64,000 bases of DNA from Orthosia cruda (Eukaryota; Arthropoda; Insecta; Lepidoptera; Noctuidae). Location: the NCBI GenBank assembly GCA_964057195.1, contig OZ059838.1, positions 1,984,001-2,048,000 of the forward strand, written 5' to 3'. Under the pieces are notes generated by a model, which was not told the origin of the DNA, made no database searches, and saw only the letters and a list, made by a program, of their open reading frames with translations. Of this stretch, positions 10,372 to 19,345 are shown piece after piece. Position 1 is the first letter of the stretch, and the number at the start of each line of letters is the position of its first letter. The position numbers and the translations under genes were made by a program.

Positions 10372-13300
10372 TTACTCCTCCCCAATCTCGTTGAAAACTC
10401 CTTTCATGAATTTTACAACGAGACTGGGAGATATGAGCCTATAGTCTTCTGGTCTTGGATATCCAACCCCTAAGAGACTCATTCGCTTACCAGCCAGTGC
10501 ATCGCATGTGCAAAGAAGGTGCTCCATGCGTTCCGTATGTTCCCCACACAACCTGCACATGGGTGTCGCGGTTAAACCCATCTTCATGAGCATGTCGTTG
10601 GTTCCAAAGTGCCCAGTAAAGGCCCCAAGCAGGTAGCGGATTTGCCCCCTGCTCATGCTCCAAATGCATTCCCGGGCTTTGAACGTAGAGCCTAGGAATT
10701 TCTTGGAGTGTTGTAGACCGGTGTTAGATTGCCAATGAGTTCGCTGTCTGTGATCTGCAAACTCCCTAAATGCGGCCTTTACGAGGCACGTCGAGATGCC
10801 TACACATGGTTCTGGACCCACAAAGTCATTTGCTGAGCCCTCTCTTGCCAGTTCATCTGCCATTTCGTTACCATGGATTCCTTTGTGCCCAGGGACCCAC
10901 ATCAGTCTTACCCTGTTGTGCTTCCCAAGCCTGTTTAGGGTTTGGACAGCATCCAGAATAAGTCCGGAGTCCACTTTGTAGGATGCCATGGCTTTGATTG
11001 CAGCCTGACTGTCACTAAGAATATATATGGATTTACCTCTGGTTCCTCTATCTATATTCTCTTGAGCACAGGTTATTATGGCATAAGTTTCCGCTTGGAA
11101 TACAGTTGCCATTTTCCCTAGGCTTTTGCTACATTTGTAACCTTTTGCGTATATTCCCGCCCCTGTACCTGATTCCATTTTGGATCCATCAGTGTACCAC
11201 ACCAGACTGTCTTGTTCTGGTGGATCGATTCCCTTCGTCCAGTCCTCTATTGTAGGGATTTGGACCTTGAAAGACCTTTCAAACACAAACATAGTTTGCA
11301 TTTTATCGGATAACATGCTTGTTACCCGATCCAGGCCTTCATTCCCGTCAAACTTTGTATGGTTGGTCCTAGGCTTAGAGGCATCCCATAGTCCAGCCAC
11401 AGCCAGTCGATGTAATGTCTTCCTTGCCTCGAATTCAACCATCATATGCAGAGGAGGGATATTGAGGTATCTCTCAATCGCTGCCGTAGGTGTTGTCCTG
11501 AAAGCACCCGTGATGCCTAGACACACTGTTCTTTGTAATTTGGTGAGTGGCGCTTTGCACGAGGCAAGCTTTGTTCTGGGCCACCACACTATGCTGCCGT
11601 ATGTGATAATAGGTATTATCATTGTCCGGTACAGCCATCGTATCACTTTGGGCTTTAACCCCCAAGTTTTACCGTAGGTGGAACGACACATGCCGAACAC
11701 TCGTAGGGCTTTCGTCGTAATATTTTCCACATGAGTTTTCCACCTGAGTTCTCTATCAAGCGTTACACCCAGATATTTTACTTCGGTAGACCAGGGCAGC
11801 TTTATTCCATTGAGGGAGAGCTCTCCTAGGTTTCCTAATTGTCTCTTCCTCGTGAATGGAACAATGACTGCTTTGCTTGGGTTGATAGAGAGGTGGTTCT
11901 TTGTACACCATTCCTCTGTCATCCTCAATGCCTGTTGTAATAATCCAGAGACTATGTTCGGGAATTTACCATTAACCATTATAGCTATGTCATCTGCATA
12001 GCCTACTGTGTAGAATGGTCCAGTATTGAGCTTGGTAAGTAGCGAGTCTACTACCAAGCACCACAATAATGGTGACAGCACTCCACCCTGCGGACAACCT
12101 CTTGTTGTTTTTGCACTAAGTCTGTCTCCCATCAGTTCCGATCTGACTATTCTGCTTCTCAGCATATAGTCAATCCAGTTGCACGTGGTATCATTGATGC
12201 CATGTTCCTTTGCAGCGATGCGTATGGACTCAAATGTTGTCTTGTCGAAGGCTCCCTCTATGTCGAGGAAAGCCCCGACACAGATCTCTTGTCCCTCTAG
12301 CGCAGCCTCGGCTCGACTCGCAACATAGTGCAATGCCGTTTCTGTAGATTTACCAGGGCTGTAGGCGCACTGTAGTTTATGTAGAGGGAAGTTTTTAAGT
12401 GGTCCCTCTCTTAGGTACCTGTCTACCAGTTTCTCCAGAGCTTTTAAGAGAAAGGATGATAGACTAATTGGCCTGTAAGCTTTAGCTTCTTCGTAAGTCG
12501 GCCTTCCCACCTTCGGTATAAAGGTGACTTTGACCTCCCTCCATGCCTTGGGTACGTACCCAAAGGCTATGCAGGCTCTGTAGAGCTTACTCAAATGAGG
12601 TATCAAAACAGATGCCCCTTCTTGCAATAGTATTGGGTAGATTCCATCCGGACCAGGGGATTTGAGAGGCTGGAAGCCCGCTATGGCAAGCTTCAGTTTA
12701 TTTTCATCTACCACTTTCTTTGCCGTGAGCCAGTTATTTTTGGACGTGTGCCTTGTGAGCTCGTCCCTTGTGACTGGATCCTCTTCATCGCTGTCGCGCA
12801 GTATACATTCCGGGAAGTGAGTTCTAAACATCACGCCCAGAGTGTCCTGTCCAGTTTCCGTTAGATACCCATTCTCATCCTTTACAGATGATAGTGGGTT
12901 TGTCTTAGTCATGGACATCGCTTTGCACAACCTCATTCCACTTGGCAGAGCTTCGATGGAGGTGCAATGCTGCCGCCAACTAGTTCTTTTGGCCTTGCGT
13001 ACCGCCATCTTATACCTCGTCAGCATGCTATGATAGTCAGAGAAATCTTTCCTGACTTTTGCATCATTGAAGGCCTGTCGTGTTTCCTGACGTATTTTAG
13101 CTAGTTCAGGAGTCCACCATGGTACCTTTTTGCAAAAGGCCTTTTTCTCTGGGCAGTTATCTACCCATGCACCGATGGTGCCCATCTTGATTCTATCAGC
13201 TTCAAATTCTATATCTAGTATGGAATTGAGCTTACCTTTAGGGCTCCCTAGATTTACTTTTAGGTCCCTCCTGTACGAGTCCCAATTTGTATGTCTTGGG

Positions 13301-14010
13301 TTTCTCCTTCGTCTAGTTTCGGCTTCTGTCGCCGTCCTAAACCTAAAGCATATATAATTATGGTCAGACAGAGAGATTTCGTCCGATACATGCCAATTCT
13401 CGATGTAAGCGCTGGCCTTGTTTGAAGCCAGAGTCAGGTCAATAACTTCAGTTCTCGCCGAGGTCCTGAAAGTAGGTTTATTGCCTGCGTTAAGGATTTG
13501 TAAAGAAGAGCTTACCACAAAGTCCAACAAATCCTCCCCTCGTTTGTTGACATCTGAGCTGCCCCAAACGACATGGTGTGCATTCGCATCGCAGCCAAGT
13601 ATCAGGTCGAGGTTTTCTTGGTTGCCGTAGTCAACCAGTCTTCTGATTAGTGGTGTTACTGGTTCCTTTTGTTCATATGGGAGGTAGGCAGAGGCAAGGA
13701 TAATTTTCCTTTTCTCTGTGCCCATCCCCACTTGGATCAGAGTTGTTGTGAGATCCCTGTAACAGAAAGTACGTAAGGGCATTGCCTCTATACCGCCCCT
13801 GATATAGATGCAAGTCCTCGCGTCATTAGTTGGACAGTCATAGAGCACCATGCCTCCTGTCCCACCTAAGCCTTTTATAGTCCCCTTATACAGATAAGGT
13901 TCCTGTATCAAGGCAACGTCAAATGTGTTAAGCTTCAGTTGCCGAGCCAGAAGGGCAGTAGCGGCTCTGCAATGATGCAAATTAATTTGTACACACCTTA
14001 GTCCCTCCAT
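10372..14010 (-). CDS. LOA LINE ORF2: endonuclease, RT, RNase H
   Basis: An uninterrupted 1212-residue polyprotein. An APE-type endonuclease is at the N-terminus (QINLHH, IQEPY, GCDANAHH and SDHNY motifs). A reverse transcriptase follows, with the AYRPISLSSFL fingers motif and the catalytic GYADD motif. An RNase H domain then shows WYTDGSKM, FQAETYA, ILSDSQAA and WVPGHKGIHGNEMADELA, keeping the acidic catalytic residues. Near the C-terminus is a Cys/His motif CRLCGEHTERMEHLLCTC. The protein would nick the target and reverse-transcribe the element RNA in place. Because all catalytic motifs are present and there are no stops, this is the best-preserved large ORF in the window together with the RTE ORF. 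Confidence 0.95.
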   Translation of the reverse strand: MEGLRCVQINLHHCRAATALLARQLKLNTFDVALIQEPYLYKGTIKGLGGTGGMVLYDCPTNDARTCIYIRGGIEAMPLRTFCYRDLTTTLIQVGMGTEKRKIILASAYLPYEQKEPVTPLIRRLVDYGNQENLDLILGCDANAHHVVWGSSDVNKRGEDLLDFVVSSSLQILNAGNKPTFRTSARTEVIDLTLASNKASAYIENWHVSDEISLSDHNYICFRFRTATEAETRRRRNPRHTNWDSYRRDLKVNLGSPKGKLNSILDIEFEADRIKMGTIGAWVDNCPEKKAFCKKVPWWTPELAKIRQETRQAFNDAKVRKDFSDYHSMLTRYKMAVRKAKRTSWRQHCTSIEALPSGMRLCKAMSMTKTNPLSSVKDENGYLTETGQDTLGVMFRTHFPECILRDSDEEDPVTRDELTRHTSKNNWLTAKKVVDENKLKLAIAGFQPLKSPGPDGIYPILLQEGASVLIPHLSKLYRACIAFGYVPKAWREVKVTFIPKVGRPTYEEAKAYRPISLSSFLLKALEKLVDRYLREGPLKNFPLHKLQCAYSPGKSTETALHYVASRAEAALEGQEICVGAFLDIEGAFDKTTFESIRIAAKEHGINDTTCNWIDYMLRSRIVRSELMGDRLSAKTTRGCPQGGVLSPLLWCLVVDSLLTKLNTGPFYTVGYADDIAIMVNGKFPNIVSGLLQQALRMTEEWCTKNHLSINPSKAVIVPFTRKRQLGNLGELSLNGIKLPWSTEVKYLGVTLDRELRWKTHVENITTKALRVFGMCRSTYGKTWGLKPKVIRWLYRTMIIPIITYGSIVWWPRTKLASCKAPLTKLQRTVCLGITGAFRTTPTAAIERYLNIPPLHMMVEFEARKTLHRLAVAGLWDASKPRTNHTKFDGNEGLDRVTSMLSDKMQTMFVFERSFKVQIPTIEDWTKGIDPPEQDSLVWYTDGSKMESGTGAGIYAKGYKCSKSLGKMATVFQAETYAIITCAQENIDRGTRGKSIYILSDSQAAIKAMASYKVDSGLILDAVQTLNRLGKHNRVRLMWVPGHKGIHGNEMADELAREGSANDFVGPEPCVGISTCLVKAAFREFADHRQRTHWQSNTGLQHSKKFLGSTFKARECIWSMSRGQIRYLLGAFTGHFGTNDMLMKMGLTATPMCRLCGEHTERMEHLLCTCDALAGKRMSLLGVGYPRPEDYRLISPSLVVKFMKGVFNEIGEE

Positions 14011-14050
14011 CTTGGATGATTTGATGGGCCTGTGTCAATATAGGAGGGCC

Positions 14051-15619
14051 TTAGTTTTGAGGCTCCTCCTCCATCGCCTGGCTCTCCTCAGGAGCAATCG
14101 GCGACTGAATCCCCAGGGTGTCGAAGTCCCCGAGGATGTCATCCTCGTGGTCTGCCTCTGACGCCCTGGTCCCAATCTCTGCCTCCTGCGATGCGCCGTA
14201 AGCAGAGATTTCCTCGATGGCCTCCTCACGTCGGTGTAGTCCATCCTCGGAGGGTTCCGCCTCTGCTTCCGCAGTGGGTGCCTCTCCCTTATCTTCTTCC
14301 AGGAGCTTGAACGAGTACCGTTCAATTCCTCCTGGAAGAGAGTAGCCCGCGGCCTTGATGACCCCAGCGGACACCCCGTCCATGAGGACGATACGACGGA
14401 TGCCGGTCTGCTCTGTGAGAGTATTCACGACCTTCCAGTCGCTCGTCCTCAAGGCAGGGTTAAGCCGCTGGAGCAGTCGAATGGCCCGGGCAGAGTCCTG
14501 CAACGCCAAGTTGCGACTCTTCCATGCCATTTTGACTGGCTTTGGAAGGTCCTTGGCGTCAACAACCTTGAGTTTCAAGGAGCCAAGTTCCACATTGTGG
14601 ATGGCCCCCCGAAACCAGCTAGCTGCATCAGAGTTGTCGCAGGATACATGAACTGCACCTGCGACAACTCCGGGAGCAACCGTTAAAACAGGCAGAGGAT
14701 CCGGCGCCACTTCCAGTTTCTCAATTATGAGCTCCTGGATTGGCACCAAGTCCTCCGCCCTCAAGTACTCCTCCGGGTACCTGACTGTGACGACAGCGAG
14801 TTTCACAGTCGCCACCGCATCCCTAAAGGATCCGGTTGAGGATGATTGCCCTTGGGTCTTCATCCTCTTGGCCGCCATGTCCCCGCTGTCGCCGCTGAGA
14901 GCAGCACGCGGTCTCTTTGATGGGCCCTCCGTAGGAGTCCCCTCTAGAGCCGCCTGCTGTCTCAGCTTTTGGCGCTTCTTTCTGCGCGCCCCAGATCGTC
15001 CAACCGGAAGCCAGCCTGGTTCATGCCGGCCGCCGGGAGACGACGAGGTGCTGTCTTTGCCGGTCGCGTCCGGGGCCCCAAGGTCCGAGGTCATTCGACC
15101 TCCGACACAAGGGTCACGTGTCGCGCCAGTTTTGGCAGCACCTTTGTGCCCGGTGGGCTGGTTTGCAGTTTCGCCCTTAGGCGGTCCCGCAGTAGTGCCG
15201 GCCCTCGGCAGTGCCGCAACAGTACCGTCATTTGACAGTCCCACCGCAGCCCCACTTCGAGACGACCCCACTGCAGTCTCGCCTCCGGGCGCTCCTGCAA
15301 CGGAAAATGCAGTCCCGGCTTGCGCCGGTCCCGCCGTCTGGTGTGCAGTTCCGCCCTTCAACGGTCCCGCAGCAGTGCCGACCCTCGGCAGTGCCGCAGC
15401 AGTACCGTCATTTGACAGTCCCGCCGCAGCCCCACCTCGAGACGATCCCACTGCAGTCTCGCCTCTGGACGTTCCTGCTATGGAAAATGCAGTCCCGGAT
15501 TGCGCCGGTCCCGCCGTCTGGTGTGCAGTCCCAGCTTTCGCCGGTCCCGCCTTTTGGAGCGCAGTCCCAACTTTCGCCGGTCCTTTCGCCTTGTGGTTTT
15601 TTCTTGAAATAAAATCCAT
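14051..15619 (-). CDS. LOA LINE ORF1 with a 60-residue tandem repeat
   Basis: A 522-residue ORF1 protein, presumably the RNA-binding chaperone of the element. The N-terminal half is a low-complexity Gly/Ala/Thr/Pro repeat with GPAKxGTA-type units; within it a 180-bp (60-residue) block is tandemly duplicated (around 15165-15344 and 15345-15524), each copy with GETAVGSSR and GLSNDGT. The C-terminal half (about residues 270-460) is a globular domain with VRYPEEYLRAEDLVPIQELI and VVTVRYPEE-like features, resembling the DUF4780-type domain of LOA ORF1 proteins. An acidic tail follows. It ends 40 nt before the ORF2 start, consistent with reinitiation. Confidence 0.85.
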   Translation of the reverse strand: MDFISRKNHKAKGPAKVGTALQKAGPAKAGTAHQTAGPAQSGTAFSIAGTSRGETAVGSSRGGAAAGLSNDGTAAALPRVGTAAGPLKGGTAHQTAGPAQAGTAFSVAGAPGGETAVGSSRSGAAVGLSNDGTVAALPRAGTTAGPPKGETANQPTGHKGAAKTGATRDPCVGGRMTSDLGAPDATGKDSTSSSPGGRHEPGWLPVGRSGARRKKRQKLRQQAALEGTPTEGPSKRPRAALSGDSGDMAAKRMKTQGQSSSTGSFRDAVATVKLAVVTVRYPEEYLRAEDLVPIQELIIEKLEVAPDPLPVLTVAPGVVAGAVHVSCDNSDAASWFRGAIHNVELGSLKLKVVDAKDLPKPVKMAWKSRNLALQDSARAIRLLQRLNPALRTSDWKVVNTLTEQTGIRRIVLMDGVSAGVIKAAGYSLPGGIERYSFKLLEEDKGEAPTAEAEAEPSEDGLHRREEAIEEISAYGASQEAEIGTRASEADHEDDILGDFDTLGIQSPIAPEESQAMEEEPQN

Positions 15620-16288
15620 TTAAAAATCCCGATATAAATTTCATCTCTCGACTTTCCCCACCCTCCATGGAGTGCCCAAGTGGCGATGCTACGGTAGCAC
15701 CAGGGATTAGCCGAGAGATATAGCCCTCCCCCATCAGTTGCTCACGAGACTGCACGACACCAACTCACACCACTACCACTAGCGATGCGAGCGAGCGCCG
15801 CCGTCTGCAAGCCCCCAATGGGAGTGAACTCGCCTGGGGGCCGTCTGACAGGACCCCGCAGCCGATTGACCATAGCTGGCTAGGCTACGGCCTCCCGTGT
15901 CGGAAGAAATCCGGGCCAAAGTGATGTGTTGTGTGCAGCCTGCTCCACTCAATCACCAGGATCCCTTCATCCCTCCATACGGGTCCCCGCGCACGGCACA
16001 AACACGCGGGAGGTCATTGCTATCCAACATTTTCTTTGTTCAATGGTGGACACCCAGGGGCATGACCTCGCCACCCCTGTGATACGTCGCCCGGTGATTT
16101 CAGTTACGTCTATTTCAGAGGGAATTAGACCAATAACAGGGCGGCAACCACGAGAAGGAAAATCACCGCACTTGCCTTGAGGATCTACACGACCGTAGCG
16201 CTCTCCCTCAAGACCACGCCACCTTGCCGGCTCTGAAGGAGCCAGGCAAGGTAGGACTGCATCGACAAAGCCAAGCCCTACAGGGCTT
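15620..16288 (-). other. 5' UTR of the LOA LINE, proximal part
   Basis: GC-richer than its surroundings, with no ORF that fits a known domain. Its continuation lies beyond the MULE at 19297-19334. The junction sequence around 16289-16296 and 19289-19296 is the MULE target duplication, so removing the MULE restores one continuous UTR. Confidence 0.75.
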
Positions 16289-16296
16289 GTCGCTGA

Positions 16297-16566
16297 GGGT
16301 TATTCCCGTTCGTCCACACCCCGTCGTCTACACTGCGGACGACTGGGAATAATGCGTTCTGTTCGTCCACAGTGTAGACGAACAGAACGCAACATTCCCA
16401 GTCGTCCGCACCTCGTTTCATGTTTAGTTTAAGAGTCAGTGTTTTTTTTTTTAAAATTAAATAAATGATTTAACGGTTTAATTACTTTAAAAACAACATA
16501 ACTATTAAGTTTTTTTTATTTAAAATCATCAAATGTTAAAATAATTAACAACAATTCTAGTTTTTA
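16297..16566 (+). repeat. MULE left TIR with an internal 77-bp palindrome
   Basis: Starts GGGTTATTCCCG and ends CTAGTTTTTA. Inside, 16334-16410 is itself a near-perfect hairpin: TGCGGACGACTGGGAAT is followed 40 bases later by its complement, with TTCTGTTCGTC and GACGAACAGAA in the inner stem. A short version of the ACGGGGTGTGGACGAC block occurs again just inside the right TIR near 19003-19018. Confidence 0.92.
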
Positions 16567-16789
16567 TCACAGATCAACATAATTTACAATAATTAAAAGG
16601 CAATATTTTAACTAATATTTTGTTGGTATTATATAAACATTTTTAAAGTATATAATAACAACATAATATGTACTAAGTAGTGTTTAAATTCAACAGTATT
16701 TTTCATCACAGATCATCTTATTTTACAATAATTAAGGGCAACAACAAAGTAATTTGTATCACAGATCAACTTAATTTACAATAATTTAA
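16566..16789. repeat. Three subterminal repeats in the MULE
   Basis: A unit of about 32 bp reading ATCACAGATCAWCWTAWTTT and continuing ACAATAATTAA occurs at 16566-16597, 16705-16735 and 16758-16789. Subterminal arrays of this kind can be transposase-binding sites, but that is only an analogy. They lie between the left TIR and the end of the transposase gene. Confidence 0.7.
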
Positions 16790-16921
16790 ACATTACCATT
16801 TTTACAACATAACTATTTACAATTTTTGTCAGTAATAGTACAATTTTACAAACCTTAAAAAACTTACGAGTAATTAGAATCACATTCAATAATTCGTTAA
16901 GTTAGTACACACGCACACAGA

Positions 16922-18585
16922 TTAACACCGCATGATTTCAAGAAAATGTCCAACCGATATGTCACCGTGGGTTAATTCAATTTGAGCATCTTGAATGAAT
17001 TCGTCTCTACGAATATATTTCTCACTTCTTTTAGCCATGGGTCTTTGATTACTTCTTTTTCGATTCTGTGTCAAGTAAAAAGAAGCATCTTCTTTTAGTA
17101 AGTGCAGTAAATTCATTATATTGGGCCCTTTTTCACCAACGGCACTGTTTAATTTGTGGTGCCAGCTTTCTAAGGCATTTGTGGTTCTATGCTTTTCTCC
17201 AAATGCACACCACACTTTGATAAATGAGTCCTCCAGCCATTGCTTCTCCATATAAGTTTTAAATTTTGCGACATCTGAATCTTCGTTTTCATCACGTATA
17301 ATATAATCCCAACCCTTCCTTATTTCAGCTTGTGGTAACAATGGAAGGACTGCACTGAGTGACACCATGCGTTTTTTCTTGATATCTTTTGATTTGACGA
17401 GACCCAGTTCTCGACCTTTTTTCCAAACTGCTTTGTTATAATGGAAATAGCAACCTTTAAGAATAGTAGAAGGAAAAATCTCCGTTATGGCTTTCATTGC
17501 TGCTTTCTCGAAATCCGTTTTAAATTTAATCGGATTCCATTCTGGTATACGAGATTGTATTAGACTGAACAAGATTTTATATGACTCTGCCGTTCGATTG
17601 CTCATGAGAGTGTATACCAACGGCACTACATTTGTGTCATTTAGAGTGCTTCCATCATCTCCATGAATAGTGTAGAGCTGGCTGAATGGCGGTGAGCAAC
17701 TTTTGAATGTGCCATCTCCGTAATAATCTTTAATCTGGCACATGAGTTCTCTTGCTTTTTTTGAACAAAACACAATAATTCTTGTGTTGCCATTCATATA
17801 ATCTGCCAAGAGAAAATCTTCAAAATCAGGTGGAACTTGAACTTCTTTGACATTTTTACAATGTAATTTTGGCAGTTTAGCTGCAGAATTTCGATGTCTG
17901 TACAGCGAACTTTTTACGGAACTAAAGTTTGGAATCATATTAGGTGATAATTCTGCACTTTCATTCTTTAAACTGGCAACAGTGGAATTAAAAGTCTTCG
18001 GTACTTTAGGAAAACCTGGTGTAGTCAATTGTTGTTTCAACTTATAAATCGACTCATCGATTTTGTTTCTGTCGAAGTCTGGCGAACATATATGAGGTTT
18101 TTCATCAATTATTTTATCGTCCTTAAACAAAATAAAAAAGATCGTCAATAATAGGAACATCAAAATTAAAACAAATACCTATGAGTGAGCAAGAGATTAT
18201 TAAACAAATTGGTAAGTAGAATTGGTAGAATTTAGCTACTAGCTAAATTCTCATTAGATACCTCTTTGCCGTATAAAATTTATTTTGTTTGATAAAATTG
18301 TGTAATAATACAAATAAACGTTTTGATGTGCGTCGAATAACGAAATCTAGTTTCCTTTATTTTATGTAAGCTATAAAATATACTTACTCTTATCCTTATA
18401 ACTCCGCCGCACTTTAATTTTTTGCTGTTAATACAACACCAAACGTTTAATCCACTTTTGTGTGCTCTTCTAACGTAATATTGGTGACCTCCATGAAGTA
18501 AAACAGTCCCGTGCTTTCTTTTTATATACACGAGCACAGTTTGGTCACTTGAACCACCACCAGCCGGTGCACTTAACCCCGACAT
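16922..18585 (-). CDS. MULE transposase with FLYWCH zinc finger
   Basis: Exon 1 is 18585-18388 (66 codons, donor AGA|GTAAGT) and exon 2 is 18121-16922 (acceptor TTTAAG); both are phase 0, giving 465 residues. Exon 1 and the start of exon 2 form a FLYWCH-type zinc finger (YYVRR, WCC, KCGGV, then HIC across the junction). Exon 2 holds the MULE DDE domain: first Asp in YYGDGTFK, second in KTDFEKAA, a C-x3-H pair in GCYFHYNK, and the Glu in TNALESWHHKLN. No stop or frameshift is seen, so the protein could be functional. The FLYWCH finger probably recognises the TIRs, by analogy with related transposases. Confidence 0.9.
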
Positions 18586-19018
18586 GATCCCGAATGCAAA
18601 AGCTCATCGTCACTTTATTGCCTTAAAACGTGGGCATGCAATATGCAGCGAGCTGATTGGCTATTTCAAGGCCATGTATCTATTGTTCATTCCCGGAAGC
18701 GTCGTCAAAACTGATAAGCGGAGTGCAAAGACTATCTTTTGTTGGAGGATCGACAGGGTGCAGTTATAATAGTTGAGTATATCCAGGCGATTGTAACTTT
18801 AAAACTTTTTACATATTAATTGCATTTAAACTGATATTGATACGAAAAAAAGCTTTAGATTTACTAGGTATGTACTTTTGAAGTATTTGCCTTACTAAAG
18901 TAATAAAGCTAAGTATATAATATTTTAAAAGTATGTTTAATAAATAATGAAATACTATCATCATATTTTCTTTTTATTAACTCTTAGACTAGACGTGAGA
19001 TGACGGGGTGTGGACGAC

Positions 19019-19288
19019 TAAAAACTAGAATTGTTGTTAATTATTTTAACATTTGATGATTTTAAATAAAAAAAACTTAATAGTTATGTTGTTTTTTAAA
19101 GTAATTAAACCGTTAAATCATTTATTTAATTTAAAAAAAAAAACACTGACTCTTAAACTAAACATGAAACGAGGTGCGGACGACTGGGAATAATGCGTTC
19201 TGTTCGTCCACAGTGTAGACGAACAGAACGCAACATTCCCAGTCGTCCGCAGTGTGGACGACGGGGTGTGGACGAGCGGGAATGACTC
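19019..19288 (-). repeat. MULE right TIR with an internal 77-bp palindrome
   Basis: Inverted counterpart of 16297-16566, of exactly the same length. The palindrome recurs at 19175-19251. Differences from the left arm are few, for example CGTTCG versus CGCTCG near the outer tip and GTCTAC versus GTCCAC. Confidence 0.92.
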
Positions 19289-19345
19289 GTCGCTGACAGC
19301 TCAAAGCGTAAGTTTGCTAACACAGACCAGCCCCAACGCTAGCTA

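Larger units (their letters stand above)
16297..19288 (-). mobile_element. MULE transposon with 270-bp TIRs
   Basis: The 2992-bp element is flanked by GTCGCTGA (16289-16296 and 19289-19296), an 8-bp duplication; one further flanking base nearly matches, as expected for the 8-9 bp duplications of Mutator-like elements. The left TIR (16297-16566) and right TIR (19019-19288) are both 270 bp. It encodes a two-exon FLYWCH-MULE transposase on the minus strand. It inserted into the 5' UTR of the LOA LINE, so it is younger than that insertion. Confidence 0.93.
10291..19334 (-). mobile_element. LOA-type LINE with a nested MULE
   Basis: An 11-bp target duplication AACGCTAGCTA flanks the unit (10280-10290 and 19335-19345). 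On the minus strand the element starts GGGGCTGGTC at 19334, has a long 5' UTR, ORF1 (15619-14051), a 40-nt gap, ORF2 (14010-10372) and a short 3' UTR ending in a GATAA repeat tail at 10291-10305. A MULE transposon with its own target duplication occupies 16297-19288 inside the 5' UTR. Without it the LINE is about 6.04 kb. Both ORFs are open, so this copy could have been competent before the MULE landed. The LOA assignment rests on the EN-RT-RNase H order and the ORF1 type, judged by eye. Confidence 0.92.

Noticed and set aside
14727..15623. A 298-codon plus-strand ORF opposite the LOA ORF1
   Set aside because: It is a shadow of the GC-rich repeat on the coding strand; composition and position are explained by ORF1.
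18584..18769. Plus-strand ORF next to the FLYWCH exon
   Set aside because: It lies inside the MULE, shows no domain and overlaps the 5' region of the transposase transcript in antisense.
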